The notes under the pieces were generated by a model. That model made no database searches and was not told the origin of the DNA. It was given only the letters and a program-made list of their open reading frames with translations. From CAYZAW01 sp964476505 (GTDB taxonomy: Bacteria > Bacillota > Clostridia > Christensenellales > CAG-138): 22,033 nucleotides of DNA. The stretch is taken from NCBI GenBank assembly GCA_964476505.1, contig CAYZAW010000039.1, positions 1 through 22,033 on the forward strand. The letters run 5' to 3'. Made by a program: the position numbers and the translations under genes. Below, one piece after another: positions 1-8,456 of this stretch (the stretch's first letter is position 1; the number at the start of each line of letters is the position of its first letter).

Positions 1-1
1 C

Positions 2-1084
2 ATGAAAATGACATTTCGCTGGTACGGAGATAAGAGCGATTCCGTAACGCTGCAGCAGATTCGGCAGATTCCCAACTGTACTGGGCTTATGGGCGTGTTG
101 GACGATAAGGCTGCCGGTGAGGTTTGGGAAGAGGAAGAAATCAAGGCATATATTAACGAGGTGCACAACGCCGGCCTTGCCTGCGAGGTGATAGAAAGCG
201 TGAATGTGCATGAGGATATCAAGCTTGGACTTCAAAGCCGGGATCAGTACATAGAAAACTATATCCAGTCTATCAAAAACCTTGCAAAGTACGGGGTCAA
301 GGTGATCGTGTATAATTTTATGCCGGTGTTTGACTGGCTTCGTACCGACCTTGCACGAGTGATACCGGAGGATGGAAGTAACAGCCTGTATTATGACGAA
401 GCGGAGCTTGCCGGTTTAACGCCGCTGGAGCTGGTACGCCGTACGGCAGCCGGCAGCCGAGGCTTCACGCTGCCCGGTTGGGAGCCTGCACGTTTAGCAG
501 AGTTAGAAAAAACGCTAAAGCTATATGAAAACATCAGCGCGGATATGCTGCGGGAGAATTTCCGCTATTTCTTAAACGGTATCATTCCCACCTGCGAGGA
601 AGCCGGCGTGGTGATGGCCTGCCATCCGGACGACCCGGCTTGGCCCATTTTTGGCCTGCCACGCATTGCGCACAGTCAAGCGGATTTCGATAAGATCATG
701 GCGCTGTACGATTCGCCAGCAAATGCCATATGCCTGTGTACAGGCTCCCTTGGCAGCGAGCCAAAAAACGATATGCCGTCTATCATTCGTCACTTTGGCG
801 AGATGGGGCGTATCGGTTGCCTGCACGTTAGAAACATCAAGTTCCTAGGATACAAAAAATTCCGCGAGGCCAGTCATCTTTCAAGCGACGGCGATCTCAA
901 CATGTACGAGATCATGAAGGCCGCGTACGAAACCTGCCCGAATACATATCTTCGCCCTGATCATGGGCGTATGATCTGGAACGAACAAGCGCGCCCGGGT
1001 TACGGCCTGTATGACAGAGCGCTTGGTATCGCCTATCTAAATGGCCTATGGGAAGCAATCGATCAAAACGCCAAGGTGAAATAA
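2..1084 (+). CDS. uxuA: Mannonate dehydratase
   Basis: The enzyme dehydrates D-mannonate to 2-keto-3-deoxy-D-gluconate (KDG) in the cytoplasmic glucuronate pathway. The 360-residue protein opens with MKMTFRWYG, the usual start of clostridial and bacillar UxuA, so the gene looks complete although its ribosome binding site and promoter lie outside the window. Family signatures are visible: SVNVHEDIKLG near residue 67, YNFMPVFDWLRTD near 105-117, the HPDDPAWPIFGLPRI metal/substrate block near 207-221, SHLSSDGDLN near 293, and RPDHGR followed by RPGYGLYDRALGIAYLNGLW near the C-terminus. It is the first visible gene of a five-gene operon and is followed after 15 nt by uxuB. The family requires a divalent metal, usually Mn2+ or Fe2+. 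Identity is very secure; only the exact start is unproven. Confidence 0.96.
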   Translation: MKMTFRWYGDKSDSVTLQQIRQIPNCTGLMGVLDDKAAGEVWEEEEIKAYINEVHNAGLACEVIESVNVHEDIKLGLQSRDQYIENYIQSIKNLAKYGVKVIVYNFMPVFDWLRTDLARVIPEDGSNSLYYDEAELAGLTPLELVRRTAAGSRGFTLPGWEPARLAELEKTLKLYENISADMLRENFRYFLNGIIPTCEEAGVVMACHPDDPAWPIFGLPRIAHSQADFDKIMALYDSPANAICLCTGSLGSEPKNDMPSIIRHFGEMGRIGCLHVRNIKFLGYKKFREASHLSSDGDLNMYEIMKAAYETCPNTYLRPDHGRMIWNEQARPGYGLYDRALGIAYLNGLWEAIDQNAKVK

Positions 1085-1099
1085 GGAAAGGAGCCCGGT

Positions 1100-2713
1100 A
1101 TGAAACTAAACTTGCCTGCCTTACAAGATCGCACAGCGTGGGAGGCTGCCGGCGTAGCGCTGCCTCACTTTGATATTGCCGCCATGCAGGCGCGCACCAA
1201 ACAAGCGCCGCTGTGGCTGCACTTTGGCGCGGGAAACATATTCCGCGGCTTTATTGCCGTATTGCAGCAGCGGCTATTGGAACATGGCCTTTCGGAGAGA
1301 GGAATCATTGCTGCGGATACGTTCGATTACGATGTGATAGACCGCATCTATACGCCATATGACAACTTGTCCATGAGCGTTACGCTAAATACCGACGCAT
1401 CGTTTGATATGGAGGTGGTGGCTTCCGTTGCTGAAGCGCTTCGTGCAGACGCCGGTGATGCCGGGCAGATGGCGCGGCTTGCGGAAATCATTGTTCATCC
1501 CGGCTTACAACTGTTGAGCTTTACCATAACGGAAAAGGGATATGCCCTCAACCGGGCGGACGGTACGCTGCTGCCCGTAGTGGAGCAGGATATGCAAAAC
1601 GGCCCCGAGCACCCCATACATGCCATGAGCATTACAGCGGCGCTGTTATATAAGCGGTACCGGTCGGGCGGTTGGCCGCTTGCTGTGGTCAGCATGGATA
1701 ATTGCAGTCATAACGGCGAAAAGCTGCAAAGCAGCGTACTCGCGATCGCAAGCGCATGGGTAAACAACGGGCTGGTGGAAAGCGGGTTCTTATATTGGTT
1801 ACTGGATGACTCAAAAATCACTTTTCCATGGAGCATGATTGATAAAATCACGCCCCGCCCGGCAGAAACGGTTGAAGCTGCGCTAAAAGAGAAGGGTATT
1901 GAAGATATGCATCCTATCGTAACGGCAAAGAACACCTTCATCGCGCCCTTTGTGAACGCAGAGAAAGCCCAGTATCTGGTTATTGAGGACAGCTTTCCAA
2001 ACGGACGTCCGCCGCTGGAGCAGGCAGGCGTTTTCTTGACTGATCGGGATACGGTAAACAGGGTGGAGCGCATGAAGGTGACCACCTGCCTAAACCCGCT
2101 GCATACGGCTATGAGCGTGTACGGCTGTTTGTTAGGATATACGCGCATCTGGCAAGAGATGCAAGATGCTGATATCGTGGCGTTGATCACAAGGCTTGGG
2201 TATGTGGAAGGGCTGCCTGTTGTAACAGACCCCGGCATCCTTGACCCAAAAGAATTTCTTCGGGAGGTACTGGAAGTACGGCTGCCCAATCCGTTTATGC
2301 CGGACGCGCCCCAGCGAATTGCAACGGATACCAGCCAGAAGGTGGGTATTCGCTTTGGTGAAACGGTGAAAAGCTATGTGGAGCGAAATCTGCCGCTATC
2401 TACGCTTGTAAGCCTTCCGCTGGCGCTTGCGGGGTGGTTCCGGTATTTACTGGCAGTAGACGATGCGCTTATGCCAATAGAAGTATCTCAAGATCCTATG
2501 AAGGAGGAATTACAGCGACAGCTCATGGGTGTTGTACCGGGGCAGCCTTTAAGCTACCGCGGGCAGTTACGCCCCATCCTGCAAAACGTCGCCATATTTG
2601 GGATGGACTTAACCAAAACGCCGCTTGCGGGCAATGTGGAGGCTATGTTTATTGAACTGCTGCAAGGTGCAGGCGCAGTACGCGACACCCTGCATCGGCA
2701 TTTAGCGGAATAG
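1100..2713 (+). CDS. uxuB: Fructuronate reductase, mannitol dehydrogenase family
   Basis: Predicted to reduce D-fructuronate to D-mannonate with NADH. The 537-residue protein belongs to the long-chain polyol dehydrogenase family: an N-terminal nucleotide-binding motif HFGAGNIFRG (41-50), the VVSMDNCSHNGEKL block (196-209), and the catalytic K-x5-N-x2-H pattern (K326, N332, H335, in MKVTTCLNPLH). AAGGAG lies six bases before the ATG. It is longer than enterobacterial UxuB/UxaB (about 485 residues), which fits the longer form I know from clostridia. Tagaturonate reductase (UxaB) belongs to the same family and cannot be excluded by motif. Its position between uxuA (mannonate dehydratase) and uxaC, with no altronate dehydratase in view, favours fructuronate as substrate. 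The stop is 12 nt before uxaC. Confidence 0.9.
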   Translation: MKLNLPALQDRTAWEAAGVALPHFDIAAMQARTKQAPLWLHFGAGNIFRGFIAVLQQRLLEHGLSERGIIAADTFDYDVIDRIYTPYDNLSMSVTLNTDASFDMEVVASVAEALRADAGDAGQMARLAEIIVHPGLQLLSFTITEKGYALNRADGTLLPVVEQDMQNGPEHPIHAMSITAALLYKRYRSGGWPLAVVSMDNCSHNGEKLQSSVLAIASAWVNNGLVESGFLYWLLDDSKITFPWSMIDKITPRPAETVEAALKEKGIEDMHPIVTAKNTFIAPFVNAEKAQYLVIEDSFPNGRPPLEQAGVFLTDRDTVNRVERMKVTTCLNPLHTAMSVYGCLLGYTRIWQEMQDADIVALITRLGYVEGLPVVTDPGILDPKEFLREVLEVRLPNPFMPDAPQRIATDTSQKVGIRFGETVKSYVERNLPLSTLVSLPLALAGWFRYLLAVDDALMPIEVSQDPMKEELQRQLMGVVPGQPLSYRGQLRPILQNVAIFGMDLTKTPLAGNVEAMFIELLQGAGAVRDTLHRHLAE

Positions 2714-2725
2714 GGAGGGGATACC

Positions 2726-4183
2726 ATGCGTGCATTTATGGATCGTGATTTTCTATTGGAGAACGATACTGCAAAGCATTTATACGCAGATGTGGCGGAA
2801 AAGCTTCCGATTATCGACTACCACTGCCACATACAGCCGCGAGAAATTTTTGAGGACAGGCAATATAAGAACCTGGCACAGCTATGGCTTGGCGGCAGAG
2901 AGACCGCGCCGGACGGCAGTACGCGCATTGCAGGCGATCATTACAAATGGCGGCTTATGCGCTCTTATGGCGTGCCGGAGCGGTATATCACAGGTGAAGC
3001 GGAAGATTATGAGCGCTTTAAGCAATTTGCGCAGGCGCTGCCGTATGCCATCGGCAACCCCATGTATCACTGGTGCCATCTGGAATTAAAACAGTACTTT
3101 GGCTATGAGGGCGTGCTAAACGGGGATACGGCAGCAGAGGTGTGGGCGCATTGCAACCGCATGCTGCAAACGGAGGCAGGCTTTACCGCTCGCGGGCTGA
3201 TACGTCGCAGTAATGTGCAGTTTATCGGCACTACAGACGATCCCGTTGACGATTTGATGTGGCACGAAAAGCTGTTAAAAGATACGGAATCGCCCTGCAC
3301 CGTTGCGCCCTCCTTCCGGCCGGACAAGGCTCTTTGCTTGGAGAAGCCGGGATTTGCTGGCTATATCCATGCACTATCCAAGGCGGCGGATATGCCCATA
3401 CAAAACGTTGACGATGTTATAACGGCACTGGAAAAGCGGCTGCTGTACTTTATTTCTATGGGTTGCCGCGCCTCCGATCACGGTTTAGATGCCATCCCGT
3501 GGGCAAACTGCACGCAGGCGCAGGCAAACGAGGTGTTTTGTAAGGCAATGGAGGGAAGCGTTCCTAGCCGCGAGGAAACAGAGCGCTACCAAAGCTATCT
3601 GCTGCTGGCGCTTGGGCGCATGTATCATAAGCACAGCATCGTGATGCAGCTGCATTACAGCTGCCAGCGTAATGTAAACGCGCGTATGTATCGGGCGATC
3701 GGCCCGGATACCGGCTTCGATGCCATTGCCGTTACCAACTGCGCGCATACCGTTGCACAGTTACTTTCCTCGCTTGATGCAGATAACTGCTGCCCGCGTA
3801 CGATCCTGTACAGCTTGAACAGCGCGGACTTTGATGCCATCGGTACGCTGATTGGCTGCTTCCAAGGAGAAGGGCTTCCCGGAAAAATACAAATGGGCAG
3901 CGCATGGTGGTTCTGCGATACCAAGGACGGCATGAACGATCAACTGCGCACATTGGCGCGATTGGGGCTGTTAGGCAGCTTTATCGGGATGCTGACGGAT
4001 TCCAGAAGCTTTTTGAGCTATACGCGTCATGCGTATTTTCGCCGTATCCTTTGCAACCTGATAGGCGGCTGGGTGGAGGCGGGAGAATACCCAAACGACT
4101 CCCGAACGCTTGAACGGTTAGTAACGGGAATCTGCCACGATAACGCCTATACGTATTTTGAATTGGAAAAAGGGGGAAAGTAA
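2726..4183 (+). CDS. uxaC: Glucuronate isomerase (uronate isomerase)
   Basis: Catalyses the first step of the pathway, D-glucuronate to D-fructuronate; the family also interconverts galacturonate and tagaturonate. The 485-residue protein has the amidohydrolase-superfamily metal motif HCH at residues 33-35 (IIDYHCHIQPREIF), followed by the family-typical NLAQLWLGG and DHYKWRLMRSYGV, the internal TTDDPVDDL near residue 171, QLHYSC near 310, and a C-terminal block containing GMLTDSRSFLSYTRHAYFRRILC. Length matches the family. A GGGAGGGG ribosome binding site precedes the ATG; a second in-frame ATG four codons in is a weaker alternative. The stop codon is one base before the eda start, so the two are almost certainly translationally coupled. 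Because UxaC accepts both uronates, galacturonate use would depend on UxaB/UxaA encoded elsewhere. Confidence 0.95.
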   Translation: MRAFMDRDFLLENDTAKHLYADVAEKLPIIDYHCHIQPREIFEDRQYKNLAQLWLGGRETAPDGSTRIAGDHYKWRLMRSYGVPERYITGEAEDYERFKQFAQALPYAIGNPMYHWCHLELKQYFGYEGVLNGDTAAEVWAHCNRMLQTEAGFTARGLIRRSNVQFIGTTDDPVDDLMWHEKLLKDTESPCTVAPSFRPDKALCLEKPGFAGYIHALSKAADMPIQNVDDVITALEKRLLYFISMGCRASDHGLDAIPWANCTQAQANEVFCKAMEGSVPSREETERYQSYLLLALGRMYHKHSIVMQLHYSCQRNVNARMYRAIGPDTGFDAIAVTNCAHTVAQLLSSLDADNCCPRTILYSLNSADFDAIGTLIGCFQGEGLPGKIQMGSAWWFCDTKDGMNDQLRTLARLGLLGSFIGMLTDSRSFLSYTRHAYFRRILCNLIGGWVEAGEYPNDSRTLERLVTGICHDNAYTYFELEKGGK

Positions 4184-4184
4184 C

Positions 4185-4826
4185 ATGCAAGCATTGGAAG
4201 AACAAATTCGTGAAATAGGCATTGTGCCAGTTATCAAGCTAACCGATCCCGCACGGGACGCAAAGCCCTTGGGACGTGCGCTAATAAATGGCGGCGTACC
4301 GCTTGCAGAAGTAACGTTTCGCGCGGCGGGAGCAGCCACGGCAATACGGATACTGCGGCAGGAATATCCGGAAATGATTGTTGGCGCAGGCACGGTGCTC
4401 ACCACCGGGCAGGTGGAGGAAGCGATCATGGCAGGTGCCATGTTTATCGTAAGCCCTGGGCTTGACCCAGTGCTTGTGGAGTATTGCCAGGAACGTGGCA
4501 TTCCCATATTCCCCGGCTGCACGACTGCAACGGAGTATCATACAGCATATCGCTATGGGCTAACGCTCATCAAGTTTTTTCCCGCGTCTCAATGCGGCGG
4601 GCTTTCCGCAATCAAGGCACTTTCTGCACCGTTTCCTATGTTTAAGGTGATGCCGACTGGCGGCGTGTCTTTAGAAAACCTAGGGGAGTATATGCAATCT
4701 CCCGTGATCGCGGCTTGCGGCGGCAGCTATATGGTCACGCAAAAGCTGATCGAAAGCGGCAACTGGGAGGAGATCACGTCACTTTGTAAACAATCACGGA
4801 ACATCATTAAGGAGGCACGGGCATGA
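4185..4826 (+). CDS. eda: KDPG aldolase (2-dehydro-3-deoxyphosphogluconate aldolase)
   Basis: Cleaves 2-keto-3-deoxy-6-phosphogluconate to pyruvate and glyceraldehyde 3-phosphate, the last step of the pathway. At 213 residues it has the usual length of the class I KDPG/KHG aldolase family. The Schiff-base lysine is K130 in LIKFFPAS, the general base is E42 in AEVTFR, and the phosphate-binding end is VMPTGGVSLENL (about 155-166). The start is taken at ATG 4185, preceded by an AGGGGGAAAG ribosome binding site inside the end of uxaC; an in-frame TTG at 4158 would only extend the protein into uxaC and lacks a good site. It overlaps kdgK by four bases (ATGA). KHG aldolase activity is common in this family and may coexist. 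Confidence 0.94.
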   Translation: MQALEEQIREIGIVPVIKLTDPARDAKPLGRALINGGVPLAEVTFRAAGAATAIRILRQEYPEMIVGAGTVLTTGQVEEAIMAGAMFIVSPGLDPVLVEYCQERGIPIFPGCTTATEYHTAYRYGLTLIKFFPASQCGGLSAIKALSAPFPMFKVMPTGGVSLENLGEYMQSPVIAACGGSYMVTQKLIESGNWEEITSLCKQSRNIIKEARA

Positions 4827-5851
4827 GCAAGGTGGTTACATTCGGTGAATTGATGCTGCGATTGCAGCCGTATGACTATCTGCGCTTTGTGCAGGCGGAC
4901 TCCTTTGAGGCGACCTTTGGCGGGGGAGAAGCGAATGTGGCGGTATCACTCGCGAATTACGGCGTGGACGTGGAGTATGTTACCAAGCTGCCGGCACACG
5001 CTATCGGCCAGATGGCCGTCAACAGCTTAAGAAAGTATGGCGTGGGTACAAAGCACATCACCCGCGGCGGAAACCGGGTGGGCATTTACTTTTTAGAGAA
5101 GGGAGCGTCACAACGGGGCAGCGTATGTATTTACGACAGGGCGCACAGCGCGATTGCGGAAGCTACGGCTTCAGATTTTAACTGGCAAGAGATTTTTAAC
5201 GGTGCGGACTGGTTCCACTTTACGGGCATTACCCCGGCACTTGGAGAAAACGTTGCTGATATCTGTGAAGAAGCCTGTAAAGCGGCAAAAGCGCTTGGGC
5301 TTACGATCAGCTGTGATCTGAACTACCGGGGCAAGCTGTGGACGCGAAAGCAGGCACAGGAAACCATGACGCGCCTTTGCCGGTATGTAAACGTATGCAT
5401 CTCCAATGAAGAGGACGCAAAAGACGTATTTGGAATTGCGGCGCAGAACACGGATATCAACGCAGGCAAGTTGAACCGAGAGGGTTACGAAAGCGTTGCG
5501 CGGCAGCTGCAGGAGTGCTTCGGCTTCGATCAGGTAGCCATTACGCTTCGGGAAAGTATTTCCGCCTCTGATAACGACTGGAGCGGTATGCTTTACGATG
5601 CAAAAAGCGGGGAATACTGTTACTCCAGAAAGTACCGCCTGCACATCGTTGACCGGGTTGGCGGCGGTGACAGCTTTGGCGCCGGGCTCATTTACAGCCT
5701 GCGTGAAGGAAAAAGCGTACAGGATACGATTGAGTTTGCAGCGGCGGCCTCGGCATTAAAGCATTCTATCGAGGGTGACTACAACTTCGTGACCGCAGCC
5801 GAGGTGGAAAAGCTGGCAGCGGGCAATGCCTCCGGACGCGTACAACGATAG
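4823..5851 (+). CDS. kdgK: 2-keto-3-deoxygluconate kinase, PfkB family
   Basis: Phosphorylates KDG to KDPG with ATP, linking UxuA to Eda. The 342-residue protein carries both ribokinase/PfkB signatures: the N-terminal substrate block FGGGEANVAVSLANYG (about 32-47) and the C-terminal DRVGGGDSFGAG motif (277-288), in which D283 is the catalytic base. The middle contains the expected CDLNYRGKLW segment. Its ATG overlaps the eda stop in an ATGA arrangement, with GGAGG just upstream, so translation is probably coupled. It is the last gene of the operon; a rho-independent terminator follows 33 bases after the stop. Other PfkB sugar kinases share the fold, but the operon context makes KDG kinase the clear assignment. 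Confidence 0.94.
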   Translation: MSKVVTFGELMLRLQPYDYLRFVQADSFEATFGGGEANVAVSLANYGVDVEYVTKLPAHAIGQMAVNSLRKYGVGTKHITRGGNRVGIYFLEKGASQRGSVCIYDRAHSAIAEATASDFNWQEIFNGADWFHFTGITPALGENVADICEEACKAAKALGLTISCDLNYRGKLWTRKQAQETMTRLCRYVNVCISNEEDAKDVFGIAAQNTDINAGKLNREGYESVARQLQECFGFDQVAITLRESISASDNDWSGMLYDAKSGEYCYSRKYRLHIVDRVGGGDSFGAGLIYSLREGKSVQDTIEFAAAASALKHSIEGDYNFVTAAEVEKLAAGNASGRVQR

Positions 5852-5883
5852 ATAAAGCCGAAAACGGCAGTTTTACAACAATC

Positions 5884-5905
5884 AAAAAGGCCTTACGGCC
5901 TTTTT
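5884..5905. terminator. Bidirectional rho-independent terminator
   Basis: AAAAAGGCC and GGCCTTTTT form a perfect 9-bp stem around a TTAC loop, with a T-run extending to 5906. Since A-runs and T-runs flank both sides, it can stop both the uronate operon on the + strand and the dctPQM-ycxB transcript on the - strand. A smaller GCCG-AAAA-CGGC hairpin at 5857-5868, followed by GTTTT, lies just upstream and may assist on the + strand. Confidence 0.88.
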
Positions 5906-5926
5906 TGTTTGCATTTGTTAGGATAC

Positions 5927-6499
5927 CTATTTTTTAGTACGAGGGCGGGGAAGGTACCGCCATTTGCCGCGGCGTTCATGGCGCTTACCGTCCGGCAGCA
6001 TTTTCTCTGCAAGCGCCCAAAGCGTGTCTGGGGCGGTGTTGATAAGCGCAGCATCCGGCAGCAAAAATGCACGATTCTGGCGCATGTATAAGTAATGCGC
6101 ATCATCCACGCGGTACACGCCAAAGCAGTCTTCCCATGCATAGTCCGCCTGTTCACCCTTATCGTTTTCAATGTGGATACCATTTTTTGAATCACTAAGC
6201 GTTAGGCTGTACACCAAGTGCATGCCGTCTAACTGTTTATTCTTTAGTTCTTGACGAAGCGACAGGTAAAAGCTTAAGCACCATGTAGAGGCAAGAACAA
6301 AGGCAATGATAAGTATCACCCAGCCCAGTAACCTTGCGCCACTTATAAAATCCAACAGCGTGAACAAGAGAGATACCAGTAAAAATCCGCATACCGTAAG
6401 ATACCGGTATTGGCGAAGCAGTCCGTCAAATACCGTGAAGCGTTGAAAAGCCTCTTTGTTCAGCCGCACATCGATTTTTATATTGCTTTGTTCACTCAT
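5927..6499 (-). CDS. YcxB-like membrane protein
   Basis: A 190-residue protein that I place in the YcxB-like family, whose function is unknown. After a short N-terminal cytoplasmic segment there are two adjacent hydrophobic helices (about 33-51 and 57-79), then a soluble C-terminal domain (about 85-180). That domain has the family-typical pattern of a strand ending LSDSKNGIHIENDKGE, an aromatic YAWEDC segment, and a YLYMRQNRAFLLPDAAL strand. A GAGGT site precedes the ATG by about five bases. It lies 61 bases after dctM on the same strand, with a GC-rich hairpin between, so it may share some dctPQM transcription, but no functional link to TRAP transport is known. The C-terminus is basic (PRPRTKK). 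Family assignment is moderately firm; its job is open. Confidence 0.75.
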   Translation of the reverse strand: MSEQSNIKIDVRLNKEAFQRFTVFDGLLRQYRYLTVCGFLLVSLLFTLLDFISGARLLGWVILIIAFVLASTWCLSFYLSLRQELKNKQLDGMHLVYSLTLSDSKNGIHIENDKGEQADYAWEDCFGVYRVDDAHYLYMRQNRAFLLPDAALINTAPDTLWALAEKMLPDGKRHERRGKWRYLPRPRTKK

Positions 6500-6512
6500 T
6501 TTAATACCTCAT

Positions 6513-6548
6513 GCGTCCCCGGCATAGCCAAAGCAATACCGGGGGCGC
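6513..6548 (-). other. Intercistronic stem-loop between dctM and ycxB
   Basis: GCGTCCCCGG (6513-6522) and CCGGGGGCGC (6539-6548) pair over 10 bp with one G-U pair and a 16-base loop. It occupies the gap between the dctM stop and the ycxB ribosome binding site. No U-run follows on the - strand, so it looks more like an mRNA-stabilising or attenuating hairpin than a full terminator. Confidence 0.5.
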
Positions 6549-6560
6549 GTAGGAAAGAAG

Positions 6561-7856
6561 CTAATCCATTAAGAGATTTGGCAACAGCATGCTGATCTCC
6601 GGGATAAACGTGATAAGAAGCAGCGCCGCGATCATGCACAGATAGAAAGGCAGCGTTGCCTTAACCACCTTTTCCATAGGCAGCTTGCTCACAGCAGAGC
6701 CGATGAACAGTACAGCGCCAACGGGAGGCGTTAGGAGGCCGATGCCGCAGTTCAATACCATGATAATTCCAAACTGGATCGGGCTGATGCCGATGCTTTG
6801 CGCCAGCGGAAGCAGGATAGGCGTGGCGATTAGGATGATTGGCGCCATATCCATAATGCAGCCTAAAATCAGCAGGATGGCGTTTATCAACAGCGCCAGT
6901 ATAATGGGATTGCTGCTGATGCTAAGTATTGCTTCTGCTGCCAAAGCGGGAACATGTAGGTATGTAAGGCAAAAGCCGAAGGTGGCAGAGGTGGCAATGA
7001 GTATCAGCACGATAGAAAGCGTATCGATGCATTCTCCAAGCACCCGCCAAACGCCCTTCCAATTTAACCCCCGGTAGATGAATACGCTTACAAACAGGCT
7101 GTAAATCACAGCGATTGCAGCGGACTCCGTTGCAGTAAAAACGCCTGCAACAACGCCTACCACTACGATCAGCACCGCCAGCAGCGCCCAGATGGAACGA
7201 CCCAGCTGCTTAAAGAAGTTCAGGAGGTTAAAACGGTCGCCCTTAGGGTATTTGCGTTTTACGGATATGATATAGGAGCCTATCATAAGCGAGATCGCCA
7301 GTATTGCGCCGGGAAGATACCCTGCTAAAAACAGGCTGCCCACGGATACCGCACCTGCCGTTGTGGCGTAAATCACCATGTTATGACTGGGCGGCACCAA
7401 AAGTCCTTCGCAGGAGGATGTGATGGTAACGGCTGTTGAAAAGTCTGCATCGTAGCCTTCCTCAACCATCATGGGGATAAGGATGCTGCCTAACGACGCA
7501 GTGTCTGCCGCGGCAGAGCCGGAAATACCGCCAAAGAAGTAGGACGCTACGATATTGACCATGGCAAGCCCGCCGCGCATCCAGCCAACGAGGGAATTCG
7601 CCAACGCAATGAGCTTTTCGGAAATGCCGCCTTGCCCCATCAGGCAGCCCATGGTGATAAAAAACGGAACAGCCATCAGGCTAAAGGAGTTGACTCCGCG
7701 CACCATTTCTTGGCATATCTTGGTTAACGGAAGCCCTAAATACAACAGGCACAGCACCGCTGAGATACCAACGGCGTAAGCGATCTGGAAGCGGAGCAGT
7801 ATCATCAGCGCAAAGCTGCCTAATAAAATCAATACGGCGATTCCTTCAGGACTCAT
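6561..7856 (-). CDS. dctM: TRAP transporter large permease, DctM subunit
   Basis: Large membrane subunit of a tripartite ATP-independent periplasmic (TRAP) transporter; it forms the ion-coupled transport path for organic acids. The 431-residue length fits the family. The protein is hydrophobic throughout, with roughly a dozen helices, and contains the diagnostic GGISGSAAADTASLGS block followed by IPMMVEEGY near residues 108-132, as well as PPSHNMVIYA near 156-165. An AAGGAGG site precedes the ATG, and the start overlaps the end of dctQ by 11 bases, pointing to coupled translation. Together with dctQ and the lipoprotein dctP it forms a full TRAP set. Its convergent position next to a glucuronate operon suggests uronate or aldonate uptake, but the substrate cannot be read from this subunit. 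Confidence 0.95.
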   Translation of the reverse strand: MSPEGIAVLILLGSFALMILLRFQIAYAVGISAVLCLLYLGLPLTKICQEMVRGVNSFSLMAVPFFITMGCLMGQGGISEKLIALANSLVGWMRGGLAMVNIVASYFFGGISGSAAADTASLGSILIPMMVEEGYDADFSTAVTITSSCEGLLVPPSHNMVIYATTAGAVSVGSLFLAGYLPGAILAISLMIGSYIISVKRKYPKGDRFNLLNFFKQLGRSIWALLAVLIVVVGVVAGVFTATESAAIAVIYSLFVSVFIYRGLNWKGVWRVLGECIDTLSIVLILIATSATFGFCLTYLHVPALAAEAILSISSNPIILALLINAILLILGCIMDMAPIILIATPILLPLAQSIGISPIQFGIIMVLNCGIGLLTPPVGAVLFIGSAVSKLPMEKVVKATLPFYLCMIAALLLITFIPEISMLLPNLLMD

Positions 7857-8376
7857 GCGTTACCGCCTCCTTTTTGACTACGAAAGCCTTGATATGATTA
7901 TAAATAAGCTCTAGCTCCACGATGATGGCGAAAAAACCGCCAATCGGCACGGAGGCGAACAGAACTGCCTTGGGAACAAAGGGCATACTGGTGTAAAAGC
8001 CCTTGGAATTGGCGGCAAAGCCCCAACCGTTGCACACCATAAGCAATGCAAAGCACAGCACCGCCACATCCGCCAAAAGATCGAGAGACAGCAGCAGTTT
8101 TGGCGGCAGGCGTTTATCCAGAGCAGTCATACGGATATGGCCGTTTCTTCGAAGCGCCAGCGCGGCACTGATCAGCGTTAAATAGACCATGCAGGTCAAA
8201 ACGATTTCTTCCGTCCACGGATAGTCCGGCAGGAAGCTGACGAAGCGGGAAAGCACTTGGTAGCTTGCCACCAGAATGTCCGCGATCAAAAGCAGCCTGC
8301 AAATAAACAGCGTGACCGCACTGAAACGGTCGAAGGCAGGTTTTAGCTTATCCAGCTTAACAAACACCGTGTTCAA
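7846..8376 (-). CDS. dctQ: TRAP transporter small permease, DctQ subunit
   Basis: Small membrane subunit of the TRAP transporter, which pairs with DctM. The 176-residue protein has four predicted helices (about 18-45, 54-75, 92-115 and 137-160) and the conserved DYPWTEEIVL motif before the second helix, typical of DctQ. I accept the TTG start at 8376 because an AGGAGGTG site lies seven to eight bases upstream and no in-frame ATG precedes the first helix. The gene overlaps dctM by 11 bases and follows dctP by 80 bases, with a strong hairpin in that gap. DctQ proteins diverge strongly in sequence, so the call rests on topology, the WTEE motif and gene order. Confidence 0.92.
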   Translation of the reverse strand: MNTVFVKLDKLKPAFDRFSAVTLFICRLLLIADILVASYQVLSRFVSFLPDYPWTEEIVLTCMVYLTLISAALALRRNGHIRMTALDKRLPPKLLLSLDLLADVAVLCFALLMVCNGWGFAANSKGFYTSMPFVPKAVLFASVPIGGFFAIIVELELIYNHIKAFVVKKEAVTHES

Positions 8377-8400
8377 AGGAACACCTCCTACTTGATATGG

Positions 8401-8435
8401 AAGGGCAGCGTCCGCAATGCTGCGGGGCTGCCCTT
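8401..8435 (-). other. Intercistronic hairpin between dctP and dctQ
   Basis: AAGGGCAGC (8401-8409) pairs with GCTGCCCTT (8427-8435), and inside it CCGCA (8412-8416) pairs with TGCGG (8421-8425) around ATGC. The result is about 14 bp of GC-rich stem with a small internal loop. On the - strand no U-tract follows, so it should let some polymerase through. A hairpin at the 3' end of a binding-protein gene is a known way to keep that mRNA more abundant than the downstream permease mRNA. Confidence 0.65.
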
Positions 8436-8456
8436 CTTGTTTCAGTTGATCAAGGG

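Noticed and set aside
4158..4184. TTG start that would lengthen the KDPG aldolase
   Set aside because: It adds nine residues not typical of the family, lies within uxaC, and the ATG at 4185 has a good ribosome binding site.
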